A stretch of DNA of 64,000 nucleotides from Ailanthus altissimus. Lineage: Eukaryota > Streptophyta > Magnoliopsida > Sapindales > Simaroubaceae. Made by a program: the position numbers and the translations under genes. Positions 12,026 to 24,993 of this stretch are shown piece after piece; within the stretch, counting starts at the first letter, position 1, and each line of letters begins with the position of its first letter. The DNA lies in the NCBI GenBank assembly GCA_946807835.1, contig OX327690.1:29916501-29980500 (forward strand), in the 5' to 3' direction. A model generated the notes under the pieces. That model was not told the DNA's origin, searched no databases, and saw only the letters and a program-made list of their open reading frames with translations.

Positions 12026-12037
12026 GCTCTGATACTA
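12026..12037 (-). other. Primer-binding site of copia A
   Basis: On the minus strand it reads TAGTATCAGAGC, one base away from TGGTATCAGAGC, the complement of the initiator-methionine tRNA 3' end used by most copia elements. It lies three bases inside the 5' LTR. Confidence 0.75.
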
Positions 12038-12040
12038 GTT

Positions 12041-12662
12041 TGTTGAAGCAGAAGCACACAAACAAGCAAAAACTTCACTCAAGCAATATAATAATGCAGA
12101 ACAAGTTACTAAGAAATAAATAGAGAAAGGGGTAGAAGAAAGAACATACAAAGAATTACGTGGTTTGGCAACTTGCCTAAGTCCACGGCGGATCAAGATT
12201 ACACTCTTCTCTTCTTATAAATCACAAGGCAAATACAAAGTATGCTTATTACAAGAAAGATCACAAAGAACACTCTCTCTTGCACTCTAGGGATTTTCTC
12301 TCACTAAGAACCACAAAGATTATTACTAAGATTGTTGTTGATCACAAAGATGTGTTTACAAGTTAATTGATAACCTTTATATAGGCCTTGGGATGTCATA
12401 GGTTTTCCCTATACGCGTGGGAGTCGTATTAGGGAGTCCTGAAGTAAATGGGAGACGAAATAAAGAAGTTTTCTAATTTCGGGATATTGTTCTCGTCTCC
12501 AGTGCCGCGGCGCTGGGATCTCGTCACTGCGGCGCTGGCGCCTGGTGCACCCTTCTTTATTTTTCACCTCCTTTTGCGTCCGTCTTCGATTTGTGCGTAC
12601 CCTACACACTTGACTTTAACCCCTAAATCATATTCCGATAAATTTTAATCAATATTCTCACA
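12041..12662 (-). repeat. 5' LTR of copia A
   Basis: 622-bp LTR matching 7265-7956, with TG...CA ends (plus strand TGTTGAAGCA ... TTCTCACA). It has fewer GC-rich CGGCGCTGG units (12500-12545). The right flank is CGCAT. Confidence 0.9.
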
Positions 12663-12667
12663 CGCAT

Positions 12668-12959
12668 GTATAAAACATCCAATGAGAAGTAACACCTAAA
12701 AATTTTAGCCATGGTAAACAACATGATCATAATTGTGTGACATTCAAAAACCTTGTTGTGTATAGACAAATTTGAATTTATATACTCATTTGTTATGTAA
12801 AGTGTTATGAAGAAAATATGTGCTAGCACTTTAGATCGTAAAAATTATTGTGATCATCTTGATTGCAAATGTATTGTTATTGAAAGTAAATATTTTGTGT
12901 GGATTTAAAATGTTGAGGGAAATTATACAGATAAAAATATTGATGAATATGTGCAAAGG
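12668..12959. other. AT-rich spacer, no gene seen
   Basis: Short open frames on both strands overlap each other here and show no family motif. Confidence 0.4.
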
Positions 12960-14692
12960 ACTCGTATACAAGCTCTTAGTAAAAGCGCTCAACAATTTTT
13001 TCAAATGCTCGACGAGTGCGGCATTGATGTCGCAGGATGATTTTGTCAAGCATTATGCAAAGCATTCGACAAAATCATCCAATGCCTTAGTTGAATGCTC
13101 GTCAAGGGCCACGCAAAGCGCTCGACAGAATTATCAAGTGCCTTAGCCGAAAACTCTTCAAGCACTGACGAAAATGAGCGCCGATGGAGCTCAACGATTT
13201 TGTCAAGCGCTTTTCTCGAGGCCTTGTCAATTGCTTAACGAGAACCGCTTTTTAGTTTATTTTCTCTTTTTTTGCCATATTTTCCATGATAGCTCTTTTC
13301 TTTTTTTCATTTTTCATTTTCATTAAACTAATAATGTTTAAAATATAACTAAGAATAATAAATGAAGGGTTCAATCGAATTATATTGCATAAAACCTCTA
13401 AATGAGCAGTGTTAAATGTTTAAATCATAACAGTTTTTTTTTTAATTTACAATTCAATGGTCATTTTCATCCTAATTTTTTTTTTCACGTTTTGCCCTCA
13501 AAATCAAATGGACAATCAAACATTAAGTACTCACAAAACTTAGAGACAAAAATACCACAATCACTACTATTATCTTGTTGAGAGACTCCTTCAGTTAGTC
13601 TCTCAAGTGCAAGTGGAGAAGGATCAAATGTTAAATTTATCCTCTTATCATAAAATTAACATTGGTACAGTATCCTGGGTAGTGTCAAAGAAAAGGAAGC
13701 ACGTAAATTTCTAAATCCTCCAACCTGAAACTCTTGATTAACGAGTCGAATAATATGATTTTCCTACACACGAGATCTACATGCAGTAATGTCCAATTTT
13801 GGTTCTTGTAATTCACTGCCTTGTGCACTTACGCAAACTTGAAATTATAATAGCGAATCACTACCATCATAGTAAAAAAAAATATAAACACAAAATGAAA
13901 ACAAATAATATGTATATGACGTCGTGACAATGCTCCTTCAAAGTTGAGTTCACCGTTTCTTATAAATAATTTTATGTTTATTTACCTATGGAAATAATAT
14001 GTCATAATTATATGACTTACAAAGAAATGGGCGTTCGTAGTTGTGAATCTTTGCGTTATTTGCTGAGGATAATTTTTTTGGCACTTTCAAATCATGATTA
14101 AAAAAAACTGGTTAATATATTGTGTCATAAAAATTACAATTACATCATTAAACTTAATGCTAAAAAAAAGCGAACTAATCATTACATACGAATTCATTAT
14201 GATAATAAAGTTAATATAAAATATCCTCCAACCATTTTATGCTAGTTAACATGGTGAACCAAGGAGGTCATGTATCAATATCAGGTGAATCATGAACTCT
14301 CAAGCCTCGTACTTAGAAACAAAGTGCTAGATTTGTTGCACTTAGTGGATCAATCACGAACTCTATCAATGCATTGGTTCTCTTACTTATTAGCTTAGGC
14401 ACAGGATTAGTGAATAAGCTATTGACTCTAACCTCTCTTAAGTGGTCTCCCGAATATGCTTACACTCATGGGCACTCTAGCTGATACACGTACACTGTGT
14501 TTCCTGCTAGCACTCATCATATCAAATGAATCTAGAGATGACTTATAATTTACATCAATACTAGACAATAAATGAATCGTGATCCATATTCATATTTGTA
14601 GTCTACGATATAAACGCAATCCTCAATTGACATCAACTTAATAATAATAATACAAGAAAAGAAAATTACATAAGTAAAAAAAATTCAATAGA

Positions 14693-15420
14693 TGTTGAAG
14701 TGGAAGCACACAAATAAACAAAAAATTATCCAAATAAATAATAATGTAGAATAAAGTAATTAAGAAATAAATAAAAAAAATTAGTAGAAGAAGAACATAT
14801 AAAGAATTACATGATTCGGTAACTTGCCTACATTCACGGCAAATTAAGATCACACTCTTCTCTTATTATGAATCACAAAGCAAACGCAAAGTATGTCTAT
14901 TATAAGAAAGATCACATAGAACACTCTCTCTTGCACTCTAAGAATTTTTTCTCACAAAGAACCACAAAGATCTCTTGTTGATCATAAAGATTACCAAGAT
15001 AACTTAGATCTATATTTGATCACCAAGATGTGTTTACAAGTCAATTATGATAATATTTATATAGGATTTGAGACGACCTAAGTTTACCCTATACGTATGG
15101 GAGTTGTATTAAGGAGTCTTGATGCAAGTGGGAGACGAAATAAGGAAGTTTTCTTATTTCGGGATACTGTTCCTGTCTCCAGCGCCACGGTACTGGGCTT
15201 TCATTGCCGCGGCGTTAGTGCCCTTTGTCTAAGTGCTGCGGCGCTCAGGTTCTGGAATGAGCGCCGCGGTGCTCACGACTGGTCACCGCGGCACTGGCGC
15301 TTGGTGCGCCCTTCTTCATTTTTTATTTCTTTTCGCATTCGTCTTCGATCTGTGCACATCCTACACACTTAACTTGATCTCCAAATCATATTCCGATAAT
15401 TTTTAATTAACATTCTCACA
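14693..15420 (-). mobile_element. Solo LTR of the copia A family
   Basis: 728-bp LTR closely matching the two LTRs of copia A, with TGTTGAAG at one end and TTCTCACA at the other. It is flanked by a perfect 5-bp duplication, ATAGA, at 14688-14692 and 15421-15425. No internal region is present. It keeps a GC-rich block with several CCGCGGCGTT-like units at 15179-15300. The open frame 15097-15372 is LTR sequence. Confidence 0.92.
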
Positions 15421-15559
15421 ATAGATATATTTTAACACCTCAACTTACCTAATGAAACGAAAACAATGCTAGAAACAGTTGGATGCTAGCACAAGCTTCA
15501 TAGAATTTTGTTAATCCGTTAATCTCTTTTGTAAGTTTGCTAGTCATGTTAGTTAATCG

Positions 15560-16260
15560 ATTCTTTAAGATTGGTCAAAAATGAGTCTTGTTCGTTGAGC
15601 CTTCTTTCAATATAAGCATCTTGATAATGTAATTTCTCAAACAAATCAAGCCTCAACAATTGAAATAATTTTATCATCTCATCTTGTATGACCTTTGTAT
15701 GATATTTAAATGTCTGTGACCACTCTGCAATTTTCTCACCTATACATAAAAAAATATTAAATTTAACGAATAATAAACATTATTAATTGACTTTAATAAC
15801 GCTTACCTCGTATGTGTACGAAGCCCCAACTTCATCTGTCATAATGGAGGTCTCTATGTCATTCATGTTGTTTGGTTCAATATCGGCATGATCCTCATCA
15901 CCATCATTCATATAGAGGGTTCCCAAGTACGATCATATACAAGAGTGAATATATTGAAGCTGCTTGACAAATGTCTCTTCATTTCGACTGCAGTATGGGC
16001 CAACACTTTAGATGGATTTAACTGCCCAATAAATAAACAATATTTTGCCCAAAAACATTATGTAATATATATATATATATATATGGTTGATTTAATAACT
16101 AAGACAAGTAATCATAGACTCACTTTTGTCAGTTGAAGGAGGTAATTACAAATAGAGTCACTTGGAGTCTTTTTCTTTTACCATTTCAGAATGCGTAGAA
16201 TCTTATTGAGGGATACCTATCCAAATTTCTCATAAAAAATGGGAATTTCCTTAAAGATCC
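15560..16260 (-). pseudogene. Unidentified multi-exon protein remnant, perhaps CACTA transposase C-terminus
   Basis: On the minus strand, protein-like segments occur in order: AHTAVEMKRHLSSSFN near 15990, NDIETSIMTDEVGASYTYE near 15810-15870 followed by a GTAAGC splice-donor-like site, then, after an acceptor-like TATAG near 15740, a helical stretch with VIQDEMIKLFQLLRLDLF. The helical end recalls C-termini of En/Spm-type transposases, but I cannot identify it firmly. Frameshifts are present. Confidence 0.3.
16065..16084. repeat. (TA)n microsatellite
   Basis: Ten uninterrupted AT/TA dinucleotides. Confidence 0.9.
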
Positions 16261-17395
16261 AAATCTTATAAAATAAAATAAAATTAAAGTCAATATACTT
16301 ATAACAAAGTAGATATTAAAAAATATTAGTTGTTAAAATATAGTCTAATATTTAGTACATGAAACGCGTAGGTGAACCCATTTAAATTATCTCCCCATGA
16401 TGATCAGACTTTTTCAACTTTTTTGTTTGAAATCTATTGGGTTGGTCCTCTAATGTTTTTTTTTTTTTGAAGAGAATGCAATAGAAGTTTATAGGCCATA
16501 TTACCTCAAGAATAATTATTAAAACCATTCAAATGGTCAACTAATTGAAGTATAAAATGGTATATGTACCTACGTGAGGCCTTTTTCAAAAACATTCATT
16601 TTATAATGTAGTACAATGCCAACTTATTTGCATCTTGTTATTAATTCGATTAAAATTCAATCTCAAGAAATGAGCATCCAAACAATACATGTCCTTATCT
16701 AGATTTTTGCAAAAATATTTATCTTTAGGCAGTTGCACAATATTTTTTTTTTAAATATCTTGTTCGGGTACTCTTCAAAATTCAAATCCATCACTAAGCT
16801 AAACTCCGTATGACAAAATCAAATTTGGTTATTAGATACTAGAAGCCACATCTCATGGGAAGCCTTTCAGTATACGCCTCTTTTATAAGAATGTTATGTA
16901 TCAATTAGGTGGTGAATGTTAGGGTTTGTATATCCAAAAATTTACTCATCATGTTTCTCTAACATTGTTGTTTGTTTTTCAGCTAACTTTTGCATTATTT
17001 TATCAACTGTTTATAATTTGCAGTACGACATTATTCGACTATAAAAATTATTATATGCTTCATTTTTTTTTAATACCTTACATCTATCATGAGAGGTTGT
17101 GATGTATACACTTACAAATAAATTTAGTTACATTAATTTAAGAATAAAATTCATAAATAATAAAATTAAAAAATTAGATATGATAAATTACGATACTTAG
17201 CCTAAAAAAACTTAAAATACATAAATTGTTTTTTTTTTTTGTAAAAAGCATAAAATATTTAATAGTCGGTGATAAAGGTCAAAATGCTTGAGAAAATAAT
17301 ATTGGGAAAATGCCCAACCCAACGCTCAATAATATTGTTTGATGGCTCCCAAAGCCCTCGACAAAATTGTCGAGTGCCCAAGCTCGGTTCGGCAT

Positions 17396-18603
17396 CTTTT
17401 TATTTTAAACAGTTCCACATATTATCATTGACATATCTTAAATATATCTAAATAATTTCAACAACAAACATAATACATTATAACTTTAGATTAAATTAAG
17501 AAAAACACATTATTAATAGATTTAGTCTAATCCAAGTGTTTAGATTATGCTCGGCCAGAAATTAGCATCTAAATCCGTTAAACTTCTAAATCAGGGCTAA
17601 ATGATATATTAATGTTGTAGTTTGTATTTGATTAATTTCATAATTTTAAATTGATTAGATAAAATATTTAGATAGAGATGAGAGAGGGAGTTGAGAAAAA
17701 AATCTTAAATATCTTTGATCATGAGACATATAATTGTTGTTATAAATAAAAACCAAAATTCCAACTATAATAATATATCGACATAATAAAAGTTAGTTGA
17801 TCAATAATGTATTTGAATTTGAAAGAAAAATCATTATTGATGTTTCATAACCATACGAATTGATAGATTGGAGTTTCATTCATTTGCTGAATAAATAGAT
17901 AAATAAAAAAATTATAACTAAATTTAACAATAAAATACTAGGAAAAGTCTAAAAACAGTGAATTTGTTTTTGTTGTCATTGGAAAAAATAAAAGTCCTAC
18001 TCCTATTAACTCGGGGCCTAAAAGTGCAACCAAAGGAATGATCTAATAATATTGATATATTTGTTCCATAAATTAATAATTAATAATTTTTTTATTCTTA
18101 ATATTAATTCTTTTTGGTTCACCAGTTTTTATCTCTTTTAAAAGAAACTAATAATAATAGTTAAGGTATTAACAATTTAAATAAAATTTTATATTTATAG
18201 TTATTTTAAATCTTTTTCAACTACTAGAAAAAAAAAAGGTTTAAAGCAGTTTAATGAGATAAGTAAATTACATGTATTATATTAGGTTTTATAGTCAAAA
18301 TTATTCTTTTTTTCCCGCATTTTGTACAAGTTAAAGTAAAAATTCTAATCAAAATTTTGTCAAAAAAAAAAAGTTCAGATCAACAGAGGATCTAGATTCA
18401 TGAGATCCGCCTATAGATATAATTATAAATTCCTAGTCAAAGAACACTTAGTTCTCACATTATTTATTAAAGAGGATTTTTGGACCTGAATATTGTCAAA
18501 ACTCAAACCCATAAAAAGGTAGATGAAATACACTAGACTTACCATTAAACTACACAAATAAATGCTATTAATATTTTCAATTTCATCAAGAGGTACGTTA
18601 TGG
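17396..18603. other. AT-rich intergenic DNA before the segmental duplication
   Basis: No gene, RNA or transposon end was recognised. Confidence 0.4.
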
Positions 18604-20130
18604 AAATTGTCATATGAATTTATATAAGGAATGTCTTAAGTTATATATTTTGGCAGCGGTTTTGGTTGGCACAAAAAGTTGTATGAAAAATTAGGTTTTC
18701 TAGTTGTCGTGCTTGTTTAAGATACAAGATAAGGCAAAGAAATGAATGTAATATTTATGAGGTTAGCTCGAGTTTTTTTAGTTGTAAAATAATCTTGGTA
18801 TATCTCATAACGCTATATACTCCAGTTTCGTCTCGTGGCATCTTATCGTCGGAGCTAAGAGTTATTTTTAGTGAACAAAAAATTAAAAAAATAGAAGAAA
18901 CACCTTTATAGTTTTAAAATTAATCCTTTTATATAGTAAGCTAGTTGGACGTCACCACAAAGAAAATTAAATTAGCTGGGTTTATTTTTTTTTTTTTAAG
19001 GTTTTAATGGGATGAAAAATCTCATCCATTAAACATGAACTCTATCCCTTAATTTTTATGAGAAATGTTTAAAATAATTACTATTTTAAAGGCCATAACT
19101 TTTATAACTAAAAATTATTTAGTTAATCTTTACAAGTCAAAAGATAATAAATGAATAAAATTGTCTTTGTTAATAATAAAATTGGAAACCAAAATGGTGA
19201 ACGAAACTCAAAAGTTTTCAATCATTTCTTGTGGCGCGAGGCAAGGCGCACGACCTTGCCACTAGGACTAGCTCTCGACTTTCTTATTTGATATTTTTTG
19301 TTGAATTTTACTAATTTTTATTGTTTTATGGTTGTTTTTAATCAAATTTACCTTTTTTTTATTTATACTACTTTAAATCTACTTATTTTAAAATGTGTTT
19401 TGAATCAAAATTTTAAACAGCTCGTAAGAGAGGTGCAAAAATACTTTAAGAATAAAATAATCTAAAAATTAAGTGTTTAGTTAATAAATTTTATTAAAGT
19501 GCTGAGAAAGTAAAATAGATATTTACTTTTAAAAAGAGGGTTATTTTTGAAATTTTTTCTAATTTTATTCTCAAATAGGCACATGTGCAAAACGAATTAC
19601 GATCATCTAACTACATCCAAAGAGCAACTTTTGTGAAATTATATATAAGATTTAGTTATAACTTATGAGATATATGAAATTTATAGAAGCAAAAATAATA
19701 ATGCTATGTTTACATAGATGGATACGAAACTTTTATTCTAGCTGATGTGAAATCTAATATTTTTATTGTTGATCGGTATTATTATTATATTAATAAAAAA
19801 ATCAATAATTACCAAATAAATGATAATTATCAATTAGTAATATATTAATTAAAATATAAATTTTATATTCCAATCATAAAAGTATAACATCACTCTAAAA
19901 GTAAAAGGTCATAATGTTTTAGTTGTAGTTAATTAAATATTCCTTTTCCATTTTGGTGGCAAGAAACATTAGGATCTCAAAAGCGATAATTTGCTTGCCC
20001 ATTATAGAAGGAACTATATGCTGCAATATATAAAAATGTAAAAGATTAATAACCTAATAAATCACTTTTAGGATCCTAATTAGTACAAAATAATTCCATA
20101 ACTCCATAACTTTTTTAAGATACTATAATT

Positions 20131-20544
20131 TATTAGTATTTTAACTCTTATAGTTTATTTAGAAAATATAGTAGAAGAATATCAAACATCAAGATTAATA
20201 AATTATATAAAAAATATAATATAATTTACTCTAATTTAGGCTATATCTATAAATAATCATTCACTATATTATAATATAAAATATAAAAGTACTTTAAGTA
20301 TTTTTTTACATGATCCTTCACATAATTTTTTTTTTATAGTTTTTTTATTAATATTCTAGTCTTTTTATATAGTGAGTGATATTTAATTCTTTGTTGATCT
20401 TATGTTCCAAATCTTGTACAACTTGTATTCTACATTTAATAAGGTAAAGTCTACAAAAAATTTTTTTACTAATATAAAAATCTCTTAAACTAATTAAATA
20501 AAATAATTTAGGTCTTTTATAAATAAGTTTAGTTTAATTTAATA
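20131..20544 (-). repeat. 3' LTR of the small LTR element in X1
   Basis: 414 bp; matches 21043-21440 over its length, including ATCAAGATTAATAAATTATA and TTAATAAGGTAAA blocks. Confidence 0.7.
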
Positions 20545-21042
20545 TTGTCCCCCTTAAACCAAACTTTCATACCTCTACAAAAGAGTATGTTTGGTTTAAT
20601 TTCTTTATGCCCTCCCTTCAGCTAAACTCTAGTTTCTCTCATAATGTATCATACTCATTTAGGGTTTGTCATGGGAATCAATCTATCTATCACTTCTTTA
20701 AGCAAACTATTTTTTTTGTTTACATACACATATTGTCTTTTTCTTTTAACTCAATTGAGATTTTTTATTATTGGAATAATTTTGTTCTTGAATAATTTTG
20801 AGTGCTCCATCAACCCAAATCAATATTATTTTATAACTTCTGCATAAATGCTATTCTTACAGATACTAAACTTTGCTTTTTGTTTCTTTTTTCATAATAG
20901 AGATAATTTGAACTTGATTTTTTTCACTAAAATTTATCTTTGTTTCCTTTGTCTCTAGATATATGTTGACTTTGATATAATCAAAATTTTCAACTTCAAT
21001 CATCTTTGGTTCCAAGCTTTTCAACTTGGCCCTTATGTGAGT

Positions 21043-21440
21043 TATTGGTATATTAACTCTTATAGTTTATTATCAAACATTAAGATTAATAAATTATATA
21101 AATAATATAAAAAATTTATAGTGGTTCATTCAAATTTTAGTTACATCCACGAATGAAAAAATAATCTATTATATTATGAAATATAAAAATACTCTAAGTA
21201 TGTTTTACTTGATCCCTCACATAATTTATTTTTTATAATTTTTTCATTGGTCCTCTAGTATCTTTATATGATGAGTGATATCTAATTACTTTTTGATCTT
21301 GTATTCTTATTCTTTAAACAACTTGGATTTTATTTTAATAAGGTAAATACTATAAAATATTACTAATATAAAAATTTTATAAATCCAACTCAAATAAAAT
21401 CATTTAGATATTTCTTATATAAATTTAATTTAATTCAATA
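21043..21440 (-). repeat. 5' LTR of the small LTR element in X1
   Basis: 398 bp. In the X2 copy the base run just inside the equivalent LTR reads, on the minus strand, TAATATCAAAG, a degenerate initiator-Met primer site. In X1 this site is more decayed. Confidence 0.65.
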
Positions 21441-22221
21441 TAATTATATGCCACAAATCGTGCGCGTGCGAATGTGATCATATTGCTTGGCATTTTCAAA
21501 GTTGGCATAATTGAACATGGATAAGCACGAGAACAATTCTGTTCCTAGTCTGGATAAAAAGCAATAATATAAAAGAGAAGGAAGGGCATCATGAAGAATG
21601 TGAAATAATTACCTGGCAGAAACACAGAAGCATAGCATATGATTCTGGGTAAGTTTGAAATCGACGTTTTCTAAGTACATGCAAGGTATTTGTATAAAAA
21701 GAATCAAAAATTGCAAAACTGAATCACATCAACTTTTAGGAAAAGCTTCTTTTTCTTTTTGCTCTTTCAATTTTGCTCGAATCTTTGTGGTCTTATAAGC
21801 ATTATGACGTTACCACCTATACGTGGAGCATTGCTTATCTCAATTCATATGCAATTTTTCATTTTTTTTCTCCTCCTTCTCCGGAAGGGGTGAAGTTTGC
21901 AACTCTCACGCTTTGTGTTGTGAGTTCTTCGAAAAGTCGATTTTTTTTTCATCCTTTTTTTTTTGTTTTAATGGCACCACAACAAGGCATAATTTGTGAA
22001 TTCAAAGGTGGGTCAAAGGCCAAATCGTGATTTAGAGCACGAAGAGCACATTTTGTTTTTTATATAATGTCATTTCAATATCATCAATCGGGCATATTAT
22101 TTATTTTGGGGAAGAATAATTTTAATCTGAGAAAGTGTTAGGAAGACACGCTACAAAATGTAGTTAGAACTATCAAAAAATGTGTAATTATGTGTGTTTA
22201 GATATGGGTAAGTAGTGTTAT

Positions 22222-23071
22222 TGTTGAGGGATAAAATATTTTTTTTTTTTTGAAATTATGTTGAAACGAAGAATTTCAAGTTTAACTTAAAACTTTAATC
22301 TCTTTGCACAATAAAATAACATGTTACTCAAGTAAAAGATAACAAAAATCTAAAGTAAAATATAAAAGAGCACAACACAATTTTATATGGTTTGGCCAAT
22401 TGTCTACGTCTACGGTGAATCCAAAGATCTTAGCCTCTCTTATTGACTCCCTAAAGATTTTACAAAGAAAACCTAATGAAAAATCATAAAAAATACCTAA
22501 TATTTAGTGAACCCTTACTCTACTGCGAACAAGGATCACTCAAACGACGGTTCCACCCTAGCACACACAAGCACTTAGTGTCTACCCAGTTCTTCCCCTC
22601 TCTTAGAGTCTCTCTTAATACTTAATCTCAACTAAAGGGTTTACAAGTGTTTATATAGGGTGTATTTCGTGCCAACTAATCCTATTTCTTGTTGGAGTAA
22701 GAGTCTACTTGTTTTGAAAGTCTAAAACTTTTTAAAACTCAAAATTCCAAACTAAAACGGACATCCTAACACATCTAGGAGTTGGCTAAAATCGCGCCCA
22801 ATGTCGTGGCGCTGGGGTGCTGTCTTGGGCGCCGCGGCACTCAATCCTGGCAGCAACTATCTCGTGTTTTCTTCACTTCTTTTGTGCCTTCGAGTTTTGT
22901 TTCGCTTCTTCCTTCGTGTTCTACAAGTCCTAGACTTCTCTATACATGTCCCACACATCCTAAACTTCTCCATAAATATCTCACACGTTCTAAACATCTT
23001 GTAACTCTCTACTTTAATATTCATCTCAATTCTTATTCAATCAAAATTATTAAATTATTAATTTTTTAACA
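22222..23071 (-). mobile_element. Solo LTR of the copia C family, in X1
   Basis: 850-bp element (TGTTGAGGGA ... TTTTTAACA) aligning with the LTRs of copia C at 45755-46504 and 50042-50890, with the same primer-side start, central block (ACACAAGCACTTAGTGTCTA) and GC-rich CGCCGCGGCAC unit near 22830. The flanks GTTAT and GTCGT agree at three of five positions. X2 lacks the element at the matching site, about 35556. The open frames at 22782-23069 are LTR sequence. Confidence 0.8.
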
Positions 23072-23115
23072 GTCGTATATATACACATCAACCCTTTGAA
23101 ATTATGCCCCTTTCT

Positions 23116-23138
23116 TATATATATATATATATATATAT
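23116..23138. repeat. (TA)n microsatellite
   Basis: About eleven AT/TA dinucleotides. Confidence 0.85.
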
Positions 23139-24268
23139 TAGTTGTATATATGCAGATATTTTAAAATTTATTTTAATTATATTAGAATAAAATGGGGTTT
23201 TTTTTATGTGTATCTGAGATAATTTAAGAAATGATTTCAAAAGTTATGAATTTCTTAATAAATGTCATATCTCATATCATCTCATTTAAGGTGTACTTTT
23301 TATACTAAATTTTAGAATGTCTTATTATACTTAATAGACAATAATGATTCTGCAATAAATAAGATTACGTAATCGTATTCGTTTTCTTTTTAATTATGTA
23401 AAATATGATTAATATTATTCATAGATCCTTCTGTTCTTTTTTTCTCTAAAAAAAAATACACTTACACACTCATTTCACCCACTTTATTGTCACACACAAG
23501 CAATAATTAAACAATTCTCTCTACTTTGATTTTAATATTTTACTAAATGTGTTTTTGTCTTTTATATATTTAATATCATTATTAAATTATTAAAATTTAT
23601 ATATTTTATATTTAGTATAATGTTTCAATTATTTTATAATCTTTATTTTTTATTTAAGAAATCATTAAATTTTTATTAAACATTTTAAAAGTTTCAGATC
23701 TTGTATATTATATAATGCACAATAAAGTGTGCTAAGAAAATGTTAGTTGTTTATTTTTTTTGTTTCATACAACCTATTTTATAATATTTATATTTTTAAA
23801 ATATTAATTATACTTATTTTAAAAACTTAACATATTAATAATAGAAGCAAATTTTATGTTTATGTCATAAATAGGGGTACAAACATTATTATATGTTACT
23901 TTTTACATTTTGTTTATCATATCAAGAGCAAAATAAGAAAACAATTAAAATCTTCACTAAATAGAATCTTTCTAATAATAAAAAATAAAGAGGTAATATT
24001 AAAAAAATCGATGAGAATAAATGATAAATATAAAAACTAATACAAGGAAAATGACAATTTTATTTTTACAATTAAAAATAGAGTATGGTTAACCGAATTT
24101 TACAACTTAAAGTATAGATTTTAGAGACCACAACCTCAATTTTTAAAGATCAAAATTTTAACCCTTTTTTTCTTTCACAAATCAACTAAGTGATTTCTCA
24201 TGCACTCAATTTAATTTCTGTTATAAAGAGAAACTCTTTAAATTTAACCAATGCTTAATATTATTAGG

Positions 24269-24923
24269 TGTTGAAGTGGAAATAATAAACTTAAGCAATA
24301 TAATGTAATAGCGGACAATTAAAAATAAACAAGAGAAAAAAAAGTATGAGAAAGCACACAAGATATTACGTGATTCGACAAATTATTTATATCCATGACG
24401 GATCTAGATCTTACTTCTTTTATATCACAATGCAATCACAAAATATGCATTTTACAAGAAAAAATTCAAGTCTCACAAATAACACTCTCAATTGTACTCA
24501 TAAAGAACACACAATTGATCTTTCTTATAATTTAGAGATTTTGCTCTCTTATGTTTGTGGTGTAGTTGTTGTGATATATTTATAAGCTAATATAGAACTT
24601 TTATATAGACTTTGGATGACCTAAAAAAATCTTAAACTGGGTAGAAATAAGTTTAAGAAAGTCTTAATGCACTTAGGATTGTATGGGGTTGTTTCTCGCA
24701 CCAATGCTACGACATTGCCCACTAATCACACCAATGCCGCGACGCTGGGACATGGACGCCACAGTGCTAAACTTTTTGCCTGAAGTGCTGCGATGCTTAT
24801 ACCTAGGTAGCCAATCTTCGTCTTCACGCCTCCTTTCGCGTCCATTTCACTTTCTCACGTTCCGTACACACTTGACTTGATCCCAAAATTATTTTTCGAT
24901 GATTTTTAATCAACTTCCTCACA
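24269..24923 (-). repeat. 3' LTR of copia B
   Basis: 655 bp; TGTTGAAGTG ... CTTCCTCACA on the plus strand. It retains a TATATAGAC-type TATA region near 24603 and three weak GC-rich units at 24700-24800. Confidence 0.85.
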
Positions 24924-24993
24924 AATTCCATCATTGGTTTAAAATCATTCATGAAGTATCTAAGATCTTTTATCTCCGCATCTTCGGTCACCC

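Larger units (their letters stand above)
7265..12662 (-). mobile_element. Ty1-copia retrotransposon A, Tork/TNT1-like, both LTRs present
   Basis: Structurally complete element on the minus strand: 3' LTR 7265-7956, polypurine tract, pol, gag, primer-binding site, 5' LTR 12041-12662. It is flanked by a perfect 5-bp duplication, CGCAT at 7260-7264 and 12663-12667. The domain order (gag, protease, integrase, reverse transcriptase, RNase H) is that of copia elements, and the gag and pol sequences resemble the Tork/TNT1-94 lineage. The coding region is broken by stops and frameshifts, so the copy is not autonomous. Elements B, C and the solo LTR at 14693-15420 are related. Confidence 0.93.
12960..17395. 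mobile_element. Probable decayed CACTA-like DNA transposon with GCTCGAC subterminal repeats
   Basis: Two clusters of short degenerate repeats built on GCGCTCGACAAAAT and GTCGAGTGCC lie at about 12965-13240 and 17297-17390. Arrays of such motifs just inside both ends are typical of plant CACTA elements. Between them, minus-strand coding debris is visible at about 15560-16260. Neither CACTA-type terminal inverted repeats nor a 3-bp target duplication could be fixed, so the ends are approximate. Region 13241-14687 shows no recognisable gene. Confidence 0.35.
20131..21440 (-). mobile_element. Small non-autonomous LTR element in X1
   Basis: 1310-bp element with two related LTRs (20131-20544 and 21043-21440) around about 500 bp of internal sequence, flanked by a perfect 5-bp duplication, TAATT, at 20126-20130 and 21441-21445. 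The LTR ends are TATTAG...CAATA on the plus strand, not the usual TG...CA. A polypurine run (minus strand AAGGGGGACAA) lies next to the left LTR, so the element runs on the minus strand. No gag or pol domain was recognised inside. The same insertion with the same duplication is at 33265-34615. Confidence 0.75.
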
